Assembly (NCBI GenBank): GCA_020744425.1
Contig: JAGMUV010000018.1
Location: 620,001-684,000, forward strand
DNA length: 64,000 nt
Origin: Dactylonectria macrodidyma
Lineage: Eukaryota > Ascomycota > Sordariomycetes > Hypocreales > Nectriaceae
Direction of reading: 5' to 3'
The position numbers and the translations under genes are program-made. Shown here piece after piece: positions 34,832-45,170 of the stretch (position 1 is its first letter; every line of letters begins with the position of its first letter). The notes under the pieces are model-generated. The model was not told the origin of the DNA, did no database searches, and worked only from the letters and a program-made list of their open reading frames with translations.

Positions 34832-35494
34832 GCCAGGCCGGGCTCGACGTGACTCGGTAGAAACGCCAGCTTGGGACCCCAACACCTTTGCACCTTATCT
34901 ACCATGCCGGGCTTGTTCGCACTATAGCATCATTCCGTACGAGCCAAGAGGTCGGTACATACCGACCGACCTACAAATGTACCCCTGATACGTAGACTAG
35001 TCGAATTAGTTGAGGACATGGTGGAATGCCGGAGGATTTAAACTTTTGCCATCGTGTAGGTGCTTGGGCCCTGTGGGATAGTAGACCTAGTTCCCGTTAA
35101 CATGGGCACTTTCAGCTTCAGGTAAAGTGTGCCCTGATGTTGTGAACTACGACTGGCCACGGGACACCAAGCTCGCTCTAGAGACGCACTTGAACCAGCG
35201 TGCAGCCACACCAGCTGGGATCATCCAACCACCGGCCTCGGTGTCAGATGCCCCAGGTGCGGATGCTGCGGCCGCATGTTCCGCATCGCAGAATGCGGAC
35301 TTTGTTTTTTATTCTTCCGGGAAGTTGGGACAACCAGCATGGAGTGGGGAGACCTGGGCGCTGCCAACACTGGCAGGATTACATTTAATGGCAACAGGTG
35401 CCAACTCCTCATCCGCCGCAAGCCTCAAACTTGGGCGAGGTCTGATTGCAAGCCTCAGCCTTCCCAGAGCATTTCTTCTCTCCCTCCCGTCGAT
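34832..35494. promoter_or_regulatory. Divergent promoter between the second regulator and SDR paralogue C
   Basis: About 660 bp with one perfect TGCGGCCGCA. The frame of the SDR is open through part of it but no homology extends upstream of 35495. Confidence 0.55.
35267..35276. promoter_or_regulatory. Palindrome TGCGGCCGCA, site 9
   Basis: Perfect 10-bp palindrome 219 bp upstream of the SDR ATG at 35495, between two divergent genes. Confidence 0.65.
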
Positions 35495-36442
35495 ATGGCA
35501 ACTTGCTCGGCACCAATCTCATTCACCCCCGCGAGAGATATTCCGCCGCTTACCAACAAAGTGATTCTAATCACAGGCGGTACCGCAGGCCTTGGCAAGC
35601 AATCGCTTTTGGAGCTCGCAAAGCATGGTCCTGGCCACCTCTGGCTGGCCGCACGCAATGTTGCCAAGGCGCAGCAAACGGTTGATGAGGTCGAGGAGTC
35701 CGTTCCGAGCGTCCGCATCAGTATCTTGGAGCTAGACCTTGGCTCTCTGCAGTCAGTTCAGCGCGCCGCATCTCGATTTCTTGAATCATCATCTCGTCTC
35801 GACGTACTGTTGAACAACGCAGGCATCATGGCCCATCCGGAGGGGCTCACCACGGAAGGGTACGAACTACAATTCGGAACGAACTTCCTTGGCCACGCCC
35901 TCCTTATCCGGCTACTCTTACCTATCTTGCAGCGAACCGCGCTGCAGACGCGGCTCGGGGAAGTCCGCATCGTGTGTCTGACATCAGGGTCGCATGCTCG
36001 GGCGCCGGTGGCGGGAATTATATTCGACATGCTCAAAACCGACGGCAGCTCCATCTCAGCAGTGGAAAGGTATGGCCAGAGCAAGCTAGCCAATATCTTA
36101 TACGCCAAGGAGCTGGCCTACAAGTACCCTCATATTCGGGTAGCATCTGTAAATCCAGGAATGGTGAGAACAGGTTTGACAGAGGTGATGGGCAGGAACA
36201 GCTTGACCTATCGTGTGATCCTGTCTGTCTTGTCTCCCATCATGGGGGTCTCGGTTGAGGAGGGAGTCAAGGCACAGCTGTGGGCTTGCACAGCCGAGGG
36301 TGTCAAGAGCGGAGAGTATTACTCTGGCATCGGAGAGACTGGCAAGGGAAGTCATCACACCAAGAACCACATGCTTGCAGAAGATTTGTGGGACTGGACT
36401 CAGAAGGAGCTCGATGCATTCTTGGTCAGGGACCAGTCATGA
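35495..36442 (+). CDS. Short-chain dehydrogenase/reductase (SDR), paralogue C
   Basis: Intronless, 315 aa from ATG 35495 (MATCSAPISFTPARDIPP). Motifs are VILITGGTAGLGKQS, VLLNNAGIMAHPEG, the serine in IVCLTSGSHARA, and YGQSK. It is clearly a paralogue of the SDR at 23635: both share DIPxLxxKVILxTGG, GLGKQSxLELAKH, the GYExQFGTN segment and the LWDWT C-terminus, and both lack introns. The open frame upstream (from 35276) has no matching homology, so the downstream ATG was chosen. Same reaction class as paralogue A; substrate unknown. One palindrome lies in its promoter. Confidence 0.92.
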   Translation: MATCSAPISFTPARDIPPLTNKVILITGGTAGLGKQSLLELAKHGPGHLWLAARNVAKAQQTVDEVEESVPSVRISILELDLGSLQSVQRAASRFLESSSRLDVLLNNAGIMAHPEGLTTEGYELQFGTNFLGHALLIRLLLPILQRTALQTRLGEVRIVCLTSGSHARAPVAGIIFDMLKTDGSSISAVERYGQSKLANILYAKELAYKYPHIRVASVNPGMVRTGLTEVMGRNSLTYRVILSVLSPIMGVSVEEGVKAQLWACTAEGVKSGEYYSGIGETGKGSHHTKNHMLAEDLWDWTQKELDAFLVRDQS

Positions 36443-37761
36443 CTGGCGATTGAAACCTTGGCACACAGTATTCTGGGCAGGAGCATTCTGCAAACGAGAA
36501 TAATTCCCGGCGGTTCTGATGTATACTAGGCTTCCCCCAGGCTTATTGCATCGAGCACAAATCCGTAGGCCCCAATGAGAGCGCTCTCAACTAGTTCCAG
36601 CTGCAACACCATGATGTCTAAAACTAAAGAAGCCAGAAAACAGCTAGCGGTTCTGACGTTAGGTTCTGAAGCACCATGATGCGCCGAGAATCGGAATAGA
36701 ACCACATTGGCTTGCTTTGACTCTAATCCCACTCCCACAGAACGCATGCTGCAAAACACAATGCAGAACTTTTGATTGTCAGGCGTCAGTGGCGCCAGGT
36801 GCTCATTAACGCGCTCGCCGTGGTGACCGGGTAGTTAACTGGGGCCACGTGGCTACTTCGTGCTCCTTTCCCTCCGAGCTGAGAGACGCCGTCACCCAAT
36901 GCGGTTTGAGTTTTAGCCATACGTTAGCAATTGTAAGATTCCACGGTTGATGATACATTTTGCAATCTCTGGTTTGGTACCATATGCATCTCTTCGCCCC
37001 AGTCAACTTCTGAAGCAGTCATGGCGGATTAAACAACTCTAAGTCAGTCCAAGGGTTTTCACCAGAACTATTCTTGGATAACAGCGAGTCAGGGCGTATT
37101 CCACCAGATGTATCCTTTGTCTCCTACCCTGCCGTTTCATATGCATTTGAGAGGCAGCGTACTTTACGCACCGCCTGTTGGCCTGGGCGGCTTCCTTGCT
37201 GATATCCGTGTTGTACTGCAACTGGGAGCCTACCGTTTGCGGCCGCACTTTGGCCAGAGCCTCCTCACGCGGCCGACCCAGGCGCTAATGTTTGCCCTAA
37301 GTCCGGAGCATTGGATTCGCGGTGCGGACTTTGAATAACTCCGCCGTCCCGCCGGCTCCGCCGCATCGTCAACATCGCTTTTAATGTTCGCTTTTCATAG
37401 TACTCGGCGATTTCTCAATAAAAATAAATTACTAAATTAGAGACTTAGTGAATATACTCCTTTTCAAGTCTAGCGCAGCGAAGTTCGACTCCCCGCTGAC
37501 CACTTTGTCGGAACAACGGTGTTTCTTGCTCTGCTCCGGCAGACTTCGCATTTCCAATGTCTTGAATGAAGGCAGCTCGGGTTCGGCGTCGGTCCCAACT
37601 TTGATTTTGCTTCAAGATAGTCACTTGAAAGGATATATTTGGTGTTCACCCCTATGCTAGTTCCATGAACTTCGAATGCCATCCCAAAGGTAGCCGCCTT
37701 TTCTGACGTCTCCGCCGCAGTTACCCGCGCACACCTCGTTAGCCCCTCGACTCCAGTAATC
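36443..37761. promoter_or_regulatory. Intergenic region upstream of the MFS pseudogene
   Basis: About 1.3 kb without a recognisable gene. It contains palindrome 10 at 37238-37247 and a GCGGCCGA near-match at about 37269-37276. Confidence 0.5.
37238..37247. promoter_or_regulatory. Palindrome TGCGGCCGCA, site 10
   Basis: Perfect 10-bp palindrome about 515 bp upstream of the start of the MFS pseudogene. Confidence 0.6.
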
Positions 37762-38499
37762 ATGGCTATATCATGCGAAGGAACATCTCAGGAGATGTTG
37801 GGTCCTCTACCCTAGTCGCAGGCTCCTACCCTAAGCCCAGAGAATGACTCTGGCACCCCCCGAGACCCATCCTTCCGCAGCGAGGTGAAGGAGGTGGAGG
37901 AGGTGGAGGAGGTGGAGGGAAGTGTTAAGAAGAGCAGCAACGAAGCCAAGCAGGATGGTGCGGCGTCATTGCTCAAGGAGGAATATCTGACGGGGCCTCG
38001 TCTGGCCTTTGTTGTCCTTGCTTTGGTCCTCAGTATCTTCCTCGTCTCTCTGGATATGGTAAGCTTCTACAATGGCCGTAGCATACGAACCGTCATGTCT
38101 GGACCAGCACAGCCTTGGCCCTCCTGTTGGCCGGCCCCTATTTTCTGGCCATCTATTATCTGGCCATCTACTTCCAGAGCATCGACGGCACCAGCCATAC
38201 CGCCTCAGGAATCCACAACCTACCACTGATTCTCACTATCACAATCGCCACGATTTCTTCCAGCGCCTTCATTTCCATGACGGGTATTGCGGCGCCGATA
38301 ATCCCTGTTGGAGCAGCCATCGTAACAGTTGCTGCAGGCTTGCTTTACACCTTGGACATCGGGTCAAGCTCAAGCAAATGGATCGGCTCTCAGGTGCTCG
38401 GAGGGCTCGGCTAGAGCCTTTTGCTGCAAATTCCCATTATCATCGGGCAGGCGACATCCACACCGGAAACACTATCTTCAGTCACGGCTATCATTCTAT
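37762..38499 (+). pseudogene. MFS transporter remnant with internal deletion and two in-frame stops
   Basis: The frame from ATG 37762 reads MAISCEGTSQEMLGPLP, then TAG at about 37813, then resumes to an acidic EVEEVEEVE stretch and the first membrane segment RLAFVVLALVLSIFLVSLDM, the usual start of a 14-TM drug:H+ antiporter. The next recognisable text, PYFLAIYYLAIYFQSIDG and SGIHNLPLILTITIA, belongs to the second half of such transporters, so most of the middle is missing. YTLDIGSSSSKWIGSQVLGG is followed by a TAG at about 38413, then IPIIIGQATSTPE in frame. The rest of the C-terminus is absent after a splice-donor-like GTAAGT at 38500. The cluster's presumed transporter is therefore dead. 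Confidence 0.85.
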
Positions 38500-39089
38500 G
38501 TAAGTCAATCCTCTGCAGACTGCATATTTCTTTTGTCTTGGTTAGAGCACAGTAGTCATATAAAACAACAGTTAGAATTACCTCGCCTAGGCAGCTTGCA
38601 GTTAATAGGCAAGGAAGACGGCGGAGCACTACATAGAAGGAATACTGACGGAATAATTTTATTCAATTTAAATATATGCTATTCACCGGTAATTTGGTGG
38701 ACTTGAGTGCACTATGTAATCTTAACTGTACAGAGTACTACTGCGCTTCTCCTGATGAAAAACATCAGCCCCGCGCCTGTGTGTCCCCTCCGCCGGCAAT
38801 CCCAGCCTAAGACAACGTGAAGATACATTCTACTATTTTCCTCTTAACTAAACCTTCAATTACTCCGTAATGTAATGTGAGGATACAATCTACTATGCGC
38901 CTAATTAAGCCTCTTCAATTCCGTCATACGGAACGGGTCGGCTCTAACGGTGCAAAGGACAGCCTCCTATCCATCTCGACTAAACTCCCCCAAATGGTTA
39001 ACCTTCATATGCCCACTCTCAAACCTCAACACTCTGTGACTCAGTCATATTAACCGTCCAGCCATGGAATAAAAGCCTACATAAGGCAT
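38500..39089. other. Intergenic region with short direct repeats
   Basis: No gene seen. It holds the direct repeat pair listed separately, between the MFS remnant and the 3' end of the ADH gene. Confidence 0.5.
38817..38929. repeat. Imperfect direct repeat, two copies of about 53 bp
   Basis: Copy 1 (38817-38870) and copy 2 (38877-38929) both run GTGA-GATACA-TCTACTAT, then a variable part, then CTTCAATT and a CCGT end. Both lie between the MFS remnant and the ADH. Confidence 0.65.
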
Positions 39090-40350
39090 TTATCCAAGGT
39101 TGGAGCCTCGTGTAGTATTGTGAGGGAAAGAAATAAAGACCTTGAGCTCCTCAGTGCGATTGAATCGCTCATAGTACTCGGGACCGTCCTCGATATTGAT
39201 CACGGCCGACGTGATGAAAGTCGTGTTGACCCTCCCGCTGGCTATCAGGTTGACAAGGTCGGGAGCGATGCGGTAGGGCTGCACGATACCGGCCTGATAC
39301 TTGAGCGCCTTGATCCAGAAATCACTGATGGGGAAGTCCATAGTAGGGCTGATATTGGGATGTTCCTGGAGGACGGGGGCGCCAGGAACATAATTATAGA
39401 CGCCGACCTGGCCGATGCCACCCTCGAAGTTGGTCACATTGATCATCTGCTGGGTGACGATAGGCGGCTCGAACTGCAGCTGGGCATTAAGTGCCTCCAT
39501 GCCGACGCAATCGACGGCCCTGTGGACACCCAAGGGCTCATGTTCGAGGACCTGGGTCACAGGATCCGACTTGACAAAGTTGATGGGGATGGCACCGATG
39601 GAGCGGGCGACCTCGAGGCGGTGGTCGACGTGGTCGACCGAGTAAACACGGGAGGCGCCACGAAGAATGGCGCTGTAGGCGGCCATCAGGCCGACAGGAC
39701 CGGCGCCGAACACGGCGACGCTGTCTCCAGGCTGGAATCCTGACCAGGTGAGCGCCGTCCAGCCGGTGGCCAGAATGTCACCGACGGTGATAAAGCTCTG
39801 CTCCAGAGTTGGGTTGGTCTCGTTCAGAGGAATGGGCAGGGGTATCAGGTTGGCGTCCGCGGCGGGGACACGGGCGTACTCAGCTGCGGGTTGTTTTAGT
39901 CATGTTCCCTTACGCCGCAATTGTCGTGGGAAGGGGGGGGGAGGCGGCGGGAGGCGGAGGCATAGACGTACCCTGAAGACCGGACATATTGGGGGAAGCG
40001 AGGCCGGAACCGTAGGATGTGGGAAGAGACTGGCGCATTTGGAGCTGGCCGTGGTGAAGGTTGTCCGGGATGACGACATAGTCTCCCACAGAGAGAGCGG
40101 TGACAGCACTACCAACCTGAGCGACGTAACCGATACCCTCGTGGCCCGGAACGTAGGGAGGCTGCTGGGGGGCAAAGCCACGGTACGCGAACAAGTCGGA
40201 TCCGCAGATGGCAGAAGTGGTGAGCCTCACAATGGCGTCGGTAGGGGACAGAAGCTGAGGGACAGGGACATCTTGGACTGTAATGTTGTACACGCCAGTT
40301 AACAAGAGCGCCCGCATGGTGGCGGGGAGAGTGAGGTTAGCGGCAACCAT
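39090..40350 (-). CDS. Zinc-type (MDR) alcohol dehydrogenase
   Basis: Two exons, 40350-39972 and 39883-39090, with an 88-nt intron give 390 aa. The catalytic-zinc cysteine is in SAICGSDLFAYRG and the zinc-site histidine/glutamate in GHEGIGYVAQVG; VGDYVVIPDN follows. The cofactor site is SVAVFGAGPVGLMAAYSAILRGAS, with VYSVDHVDHRLE after it. The typical structural-zinc four-cysteine loop is not visible; the region after VIPDN is instead HHGQLQMRQSLP, as in the formaldehyde-dehydrogenase-like subgroup without it. The intron lies at the same place (GLQG-AEYARV) as in the pseudogene at 20369-21505. A CGGCCG core occurs about 395 bp upstream of the start. It probably interconverts alcohol and aldehyde for the cluster. 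Confidence 0.92.
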
Positions 40351-41243
40351 TTTTTGACTCTTGTGTGAGGATCAGGTATCCTGAGTTCGAAAGTGGTTGT
40401 AAGAGAGCAAAACCATGAACAGTAAAGGAGCTACCCAAATGGTGTGAAGATAGGCAGTTTAAACAAGAGGCCTCGAGCAAATAAATATCATGATCAATTC
40501 TCTTTATTTGGGACGGGGTTCTCTGGCTAGGTGACATTCACAAGCTAGGTACATCTGTACTGGCTATGCTAGACTGGGCTCCAGATTCACTACTTCACGG
40601 TCAGACAATATTATGCTCCTGTGACGGGCCAGAGAATGGGTGCATCTTTCCCGATAAGTCCGAAGCGGGTGGCCAAAAATTACAACAACGATGAAACGGA
40701 GTTAGCGTCGCCAAACCCAAACCAACTCACGGCGCGGGCGGGACGGCCGCGTTTCACAGGGGGTAGGTTTTAGTTCTCCATTAGCATGAGCTCGGAGTCG
40801 GAACCCGCACAATGAGCCCTCCGATGCAGTGCCCGAGTTCGCGAACCGGTGGGCACTGGGTGGAGTCAGCGGATCGAGCGGGCTTTGCCTCTTTTTTTCA
40901 CCAGGGACGGCCTATGCCCCTGCTCCACGGCACACATCAAGCCAAAGTCAGCATGGGTATGCAACAGGCGAAGAGAGCATGGCCAGGTGATCCGCTGCTG
41001 ATGTACCACTGTCTGGTTGATGTAGTATCTATGGGATGGAGAGAAGTGGACCTGAGGTCTGTGGCCGTCTATTTTCTCCCTCCTCCTTCTATATAGCTAC
41101 ATATTGCTTACCATCATAACTCACAGCCATTTCCTTACATATCACTGCATATAGTTTCTTCTTATAACTGACGACGACGTCTCGCCGCCTACCCCATCCC
41201 CGGTGAATGTCCTATTCTTGTGCTAAAACAAATATTAATAAAA
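40351..41243. promoter_or_regulatory. Upstream region of the ADH gene
   Basis: About 890 bp without a gene. ACGGCCGC at 40743-40750 differs by one base from the cluster palindrome core. Confidence 0.45.
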
Positions 41244-42540
41244 ATGGTCTGTGTTGCTATTGCTAGAGCTTCCTTTGGTGTGGGTAAGGTTATTGTAGAG
41301 ACTGTTGCTGCTGGGGATAAATTTGAGTATATTATCTTAAGCCTTAACCTGTTAGCGGAGCTGAAGATAGTGTAAGTTGATTATAATGATATCGATGGTC
41401 TAGCTGCAGTACTAGATAAGTATTAGGTTAATATAGTCATCTCTGTTCTCTCCCTTACTACTGATGAGGCGGGCCGGAACTAGGCTAATTTAATTGAAGC
41501 TGCTAAGCGGGCTTCTATGAAGCGCTTTATTCCTAGCGAGTATAGGTCTAGGTAGAACCGATAATAAGTCCTTGGAGTTGCCCGCCCTGATGCCCTGTAA
41601 TACTTTGGTCGCTCCGCGCTGCATCATTCTGGAACCTGACTAAGTGCTAATATATAATAGGAGTCCCCTGCCTATGCCTACTTCCAGAAGCAAGCTAAAG
41701 GCAATTAGGGCTTTGGAAGACTCAGCCTTGGAGTATATTGCAGTCTGTAATTCCTTCTTCCTGGACTACCTCGGCGTCCCCTATATCCTAACTGCTATAG
41801 CTTATATTCCTAATGTCTTCATCGACCTAGGTAATACATTTGCTGCTATTCCTAGTGATAGGATGGTTTCCTTTGTCGCCACGCATACCCGTGACATTAG
41901 CCGCTTCGTTATGGCCCTCCTGGATGTGGAGAACTGGGAGCGTATCTATACTATCTACGGAAGCTGATAGACTATGCTTGAGGCTGTGAAGGTGGCTGAA
42001 GAGCTTACGGGTAGTAAGTTTACCGTTGTTTATGATTCGCTTGAGAAGCTAGAGAAAGAGGAGATTACCCTGATGCTGACGGCGCTTAGGATGTGCTAAG
42101 GTAATATCTAGGCTATCGGGCTCTTGACCCAATAGTTGTCCGTGTTTAGAGGGGGGCTTGCTGAGTGCCAGATAGAACAGGTATGCTAGGAAAGCCCTAT
42201 GCCACATCTATCAGCTATTGGGACTGCGGCCCGGTCTCAAAAGCCCGGATCTCTAGCAAGCCGGTCTCGAAGACCCGGATCCCTTGGACCGGTCTTAAGA
42301 AAACATTATCGTAGCTCCTATGACGATAAGGGCGCCTTTATATATAGAGCCGCTGTGAGTCCTCTGCTAGATAGAAAGCAAGATCTTCCATCGTCACTAA
42401 GCTGTCTCAACCATTCCATCCCGTCTGATACTGAGGGATGCATAGATCTGGATATCTCTCTTAACTCGCTTAATAAGGAGTTCCCAGATATCGAGCCTCT
42501 CACCTGGCGTAAGATTATTAAGATATACTTGAACAAGTAG
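41244..42540 (+). pseudogene. NmrA-like (isoflavone reductase-like) pseudogene riddled with TAG/TAA
   Basis: From ATG 41244 the frame reads MVCVAIARASFGVGKVIVET (the NmrA glycine-rich start with damaged motif), then VDYNDIDGLAAVLDKY, VNIVISVLSLTTDEAGRN and RFIPSEYRSR, separated by TAA and TAG codons. In a shifted frame it continues KLKAIRALEDSALEYIAVCN, FFLDYLGVP, HTRDISRFVMALLDVENWE, then EELTGSKFTVVYDSLEKLE. A C-terminal piece FPDIEPLTWRKIIKIYL ends near 42540. Many stops sit where CAG or TGG would fit, and T/A enrichment is high, as expected of RIP acting on a duplicated gene. No intact copy is in the window. Confidence 0.85.
42231..42296. repeat. Short tandem repeat of 28-30 bp inside the NmrA relic
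   Basis: CCGGTCTC-AA-GCCCGGAT recurs at 42231 and 42261 with a partial third copy from 42289 (CCGGTCTT). The repeat interrupts the NmrA-like text and probably marks an insertion or expansion. Confidence 0.65.
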
Positions 42541-44814
42541 ATATTGCGTTAGTACATTACATCGGCGTGTGACACATGCACAGGCGGCGCTGCGACAAGC
42601 CGTACACGAACACGAATGTAGCCATAGTTTGTCCAAAGCCCACCGTGGAAGAAATACAGGTCTTTAGTCTCACGGCATCGAAAATATGCATGGATCGTAA
42701 GTACTTTGAAATGAGCATCGAGTGGGTTGGAAGCGCTGTGCGTGGATGTGCGGATGCGAGGTAGTCAAATCCTGGCCTTAAACAGTGAAGCCCCAAGACG
42801 ACCGCTCCATTAGTGGGCGACACCTTGAAGTCGGCCACTTTTTAAAAGGTTGAATAACACGATAGTAATAAGGTTACTTTATAATTAATAAAGATATTTT
42901 CTAATCTATTTAGTTGCAATTATAACGGAGTATGCTCCTTCATTGCGCTCCATAGACTCGGTTGCCATATTTAGATACACGGCGGTCAATAATCGGTAGA
43001 TTGCTAATATTGGGGTGTTTGAATAGCTAGGCAATTTTGTCGTGTTACGGGCACCTATACCGTTACGCCACAGGGCAAAAGATTGGGCCTTGATCGCAAT
43101 TGTAGCAATCAAGCAGGTGCACCAGCTGCCCCATAGAGCCTCTATCGCTTACGGAGGACAACGCCGTAACAAATAAGTAGTCTAGCTTAATAAATAAGAC
43201 TCTAGATAATTAATTATATACTGATTTAATTAAGAAACTATAAGCTAATTAAAATAAGACTAATTAATAAATAAGACTACCATAATCTTAAACTAATACT
43301 ATTTTTAAATTAATATAATCTTAAGAATTATTAATCCTTAAGAAATAAGATTGATATAGGTTGTCGTCTTACATACAATGGGTCACGTGACGAACGTTCC
43401 TGACCGTCAATACGAGACAAAAGCAAGGCAGACCCCGGACCGGCCGATGGGAGCGCGGGAAATGGAAGCGAGGCAGAGTCAGGAGCGTTGTTGCACGTTA
43501 TCATAGCATCAGGGAGTGTTGATGACATGAGAACTACAACTAACGGAAAGCACCAAACCCGAGAGGCCGCCATCGGAAGCGCCCGACCACTCCGCAGATC
43601 CTTCTCGATGAACCCGAGGATAAAGTGAGACATTGCTTATCATGAGTTGCCTTACATCTAGGGAATATGCTAGGGCATCATACGCGGCCTGAGGCGTAAA
43701 TATACGGCATTGCTGTACACTTACGCAGCAAGAAAGACACCGACTTCGGTGGTTCCAGAGATATCACGAGCTTCGGGGTTCACTATACTATTCTTATCGG
43801 TCAGAGTCGTATTCAAGCGTTATATGCTCATACTTCGCAAGAGACGCTCTTGCCGTTCCCCGAGGCGCAAGCATGCGCCTATAACTTCACGTTCAGGGGC
43901 CTAAACTCTACTATCTTCATTAGTCACCGAGAATTCCATCCAATTCCTTCTCGCCACTATCATCATAGGGCCCCACTATCATACCCGACCTTCCATCTTA
44001 AGGAATGGCCAAGCCAGTATCCTTCTTTCCAGTTGATCTCAGATGTGTAAAGGCGCCTAGATGTAGATATGCTTAGCTCAGTGTTATAGTCAGCAGGCTA
44101 ACTATAACATTCTGATTATCAATAGAGCAGATTAAAGTAATCAGCTATTAGCAGAGTTATTTTCTTTAGGTTCTATAATAATAGGGAACCTAGCCATAAG
44201 CTACATTAAACATACTACTTATAGACTTTAACTACCTGAATAAGCAACTACTTTAGGCAAATGCCTGAGGATAATTAATCAGCTCTAATAGTATAGATCC
44301 TATTATGAAGTCTATAGGAGCCTTAGCATAATTAAGGGAACATATGGGTAACCGAAAATATAACACTATGTGTTTATTGCCAATTTAATAGAAGTTTGCT
44401 TTAAGGCGAGCAATTCGTAACGGAGTACAGAGTACATGAGCTTACATTGGGGAGGCTACTTATTATGTGTGGGGCTGTTCTATTTATGTCGTTGCCCGGG
44501 GCCGAAACGAGAGACAGCAGTCCCGCATTTCTTATTATCTCACCCTGAACTCACCCGAGCTCAGGTTAAAGCAGCATCAACTCAGGATCATAGGCGAGAA
44601 GAGAAATCATGGGCGTCTAGATTCGTGGCAGAGTATGGCTGTTATCTGTTGATTAAGCCGGAGAAACAGATCTGGCTCTACTTAATGCATAAAGGTGGAG
44701 CCTGGACTGCAGCCAGCCAGAGCTTATTGTTCACTAGAACCGGCATTTCCGAGAGGTAAGTCGTGGTTTCGTAACTGCCTGAACTGCTGCCAAATACGCA
44801 ACCTAGCAAGGGTA
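42541..44814. other. Gene-poor AT-rich region
   Basis: No gene recognised. From about 43140 to 43350 the sequence is almost entirely A and T, with TAATAAATAAGACT occurring twice. A second TA-rich stretch spans about 44050-44400. The composition fits a RIP-degraded repeat, but no transposon protein or terminal repeat is legible. Confidence 0.5.
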
Positions 44815-45170
44815 GTAAAAGAGGCAGTAGGTATACCCACTAGGCATAGATATAGAAAGTATCAGTATGCGATTATCGAATCTCTACACAGTCATCCACA
44901 TTCCCAGCGATGAAACACCTTCTATCTGATATGAAATCTAACTCAGCATTCAAGATTGGGCTAGAAAATGGCGACACCTACATGCTGCTGCACGGGTTGG
45001 GAAGAATCTGGTTGTGGCATCCTATCAGCATGCAAAGGGTGGGTTGATGAACGAGATCTCGGTAATGAATTGTTCGGAAGAAGACCTGGAGAATTCATCA
45101 AGGGCGGAAGTAACGTGAGGAACAGATAAGATCTTCAGTTCAGCATCAAGAATAGAATTCCCTGCCCCAC
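44815..45170 (+). pseudogene. Relic of a NACHT-WD40 receptor related to the gene at 3083-7865
   Basis: At about 44848-44925 the text SISMRLSNLYTVIHIPSDE aligns with SVSTWLSNLQAVIHVPSNE of the intact receptor (5297-5355). Directly after, from about 44942, CAGCATTCAAGATTGGGCTA matches the receptor's 3' coding end near 7657, and ACCTACATGCTG follows as there. At about 45079-45120 GAAGAAGACC...GGAAGTAACGTG matches the 3' flank of the receptor (about 7881-7922). So an internal part of more than 2 kb is missing and the frame is broken. It shows that this receptor family was duplicated locally. Confidence 0.75.

Noticed and set aside
35276..35494. N-terminal extension of SDR paralogue C up to 35276
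   Set aside because: The added residues have no counterpart in paralogue A and would place the palindrome operator at the start codon.
39120..40302. Two long plus-strand frames (39120-39743, 39748-40302) opposite the ADH gene
   Set aside because: They are antisense shadows of a GC-rich coding region; the minus strand has the full ADH motifs and splice sites.
42541..44814. A transposon in the AT-rich region
   Set aside because: Composition suggests a degraded repeat, but I see no transposase or reverse-transcriptase text, terminal repeats or target-site duplication.
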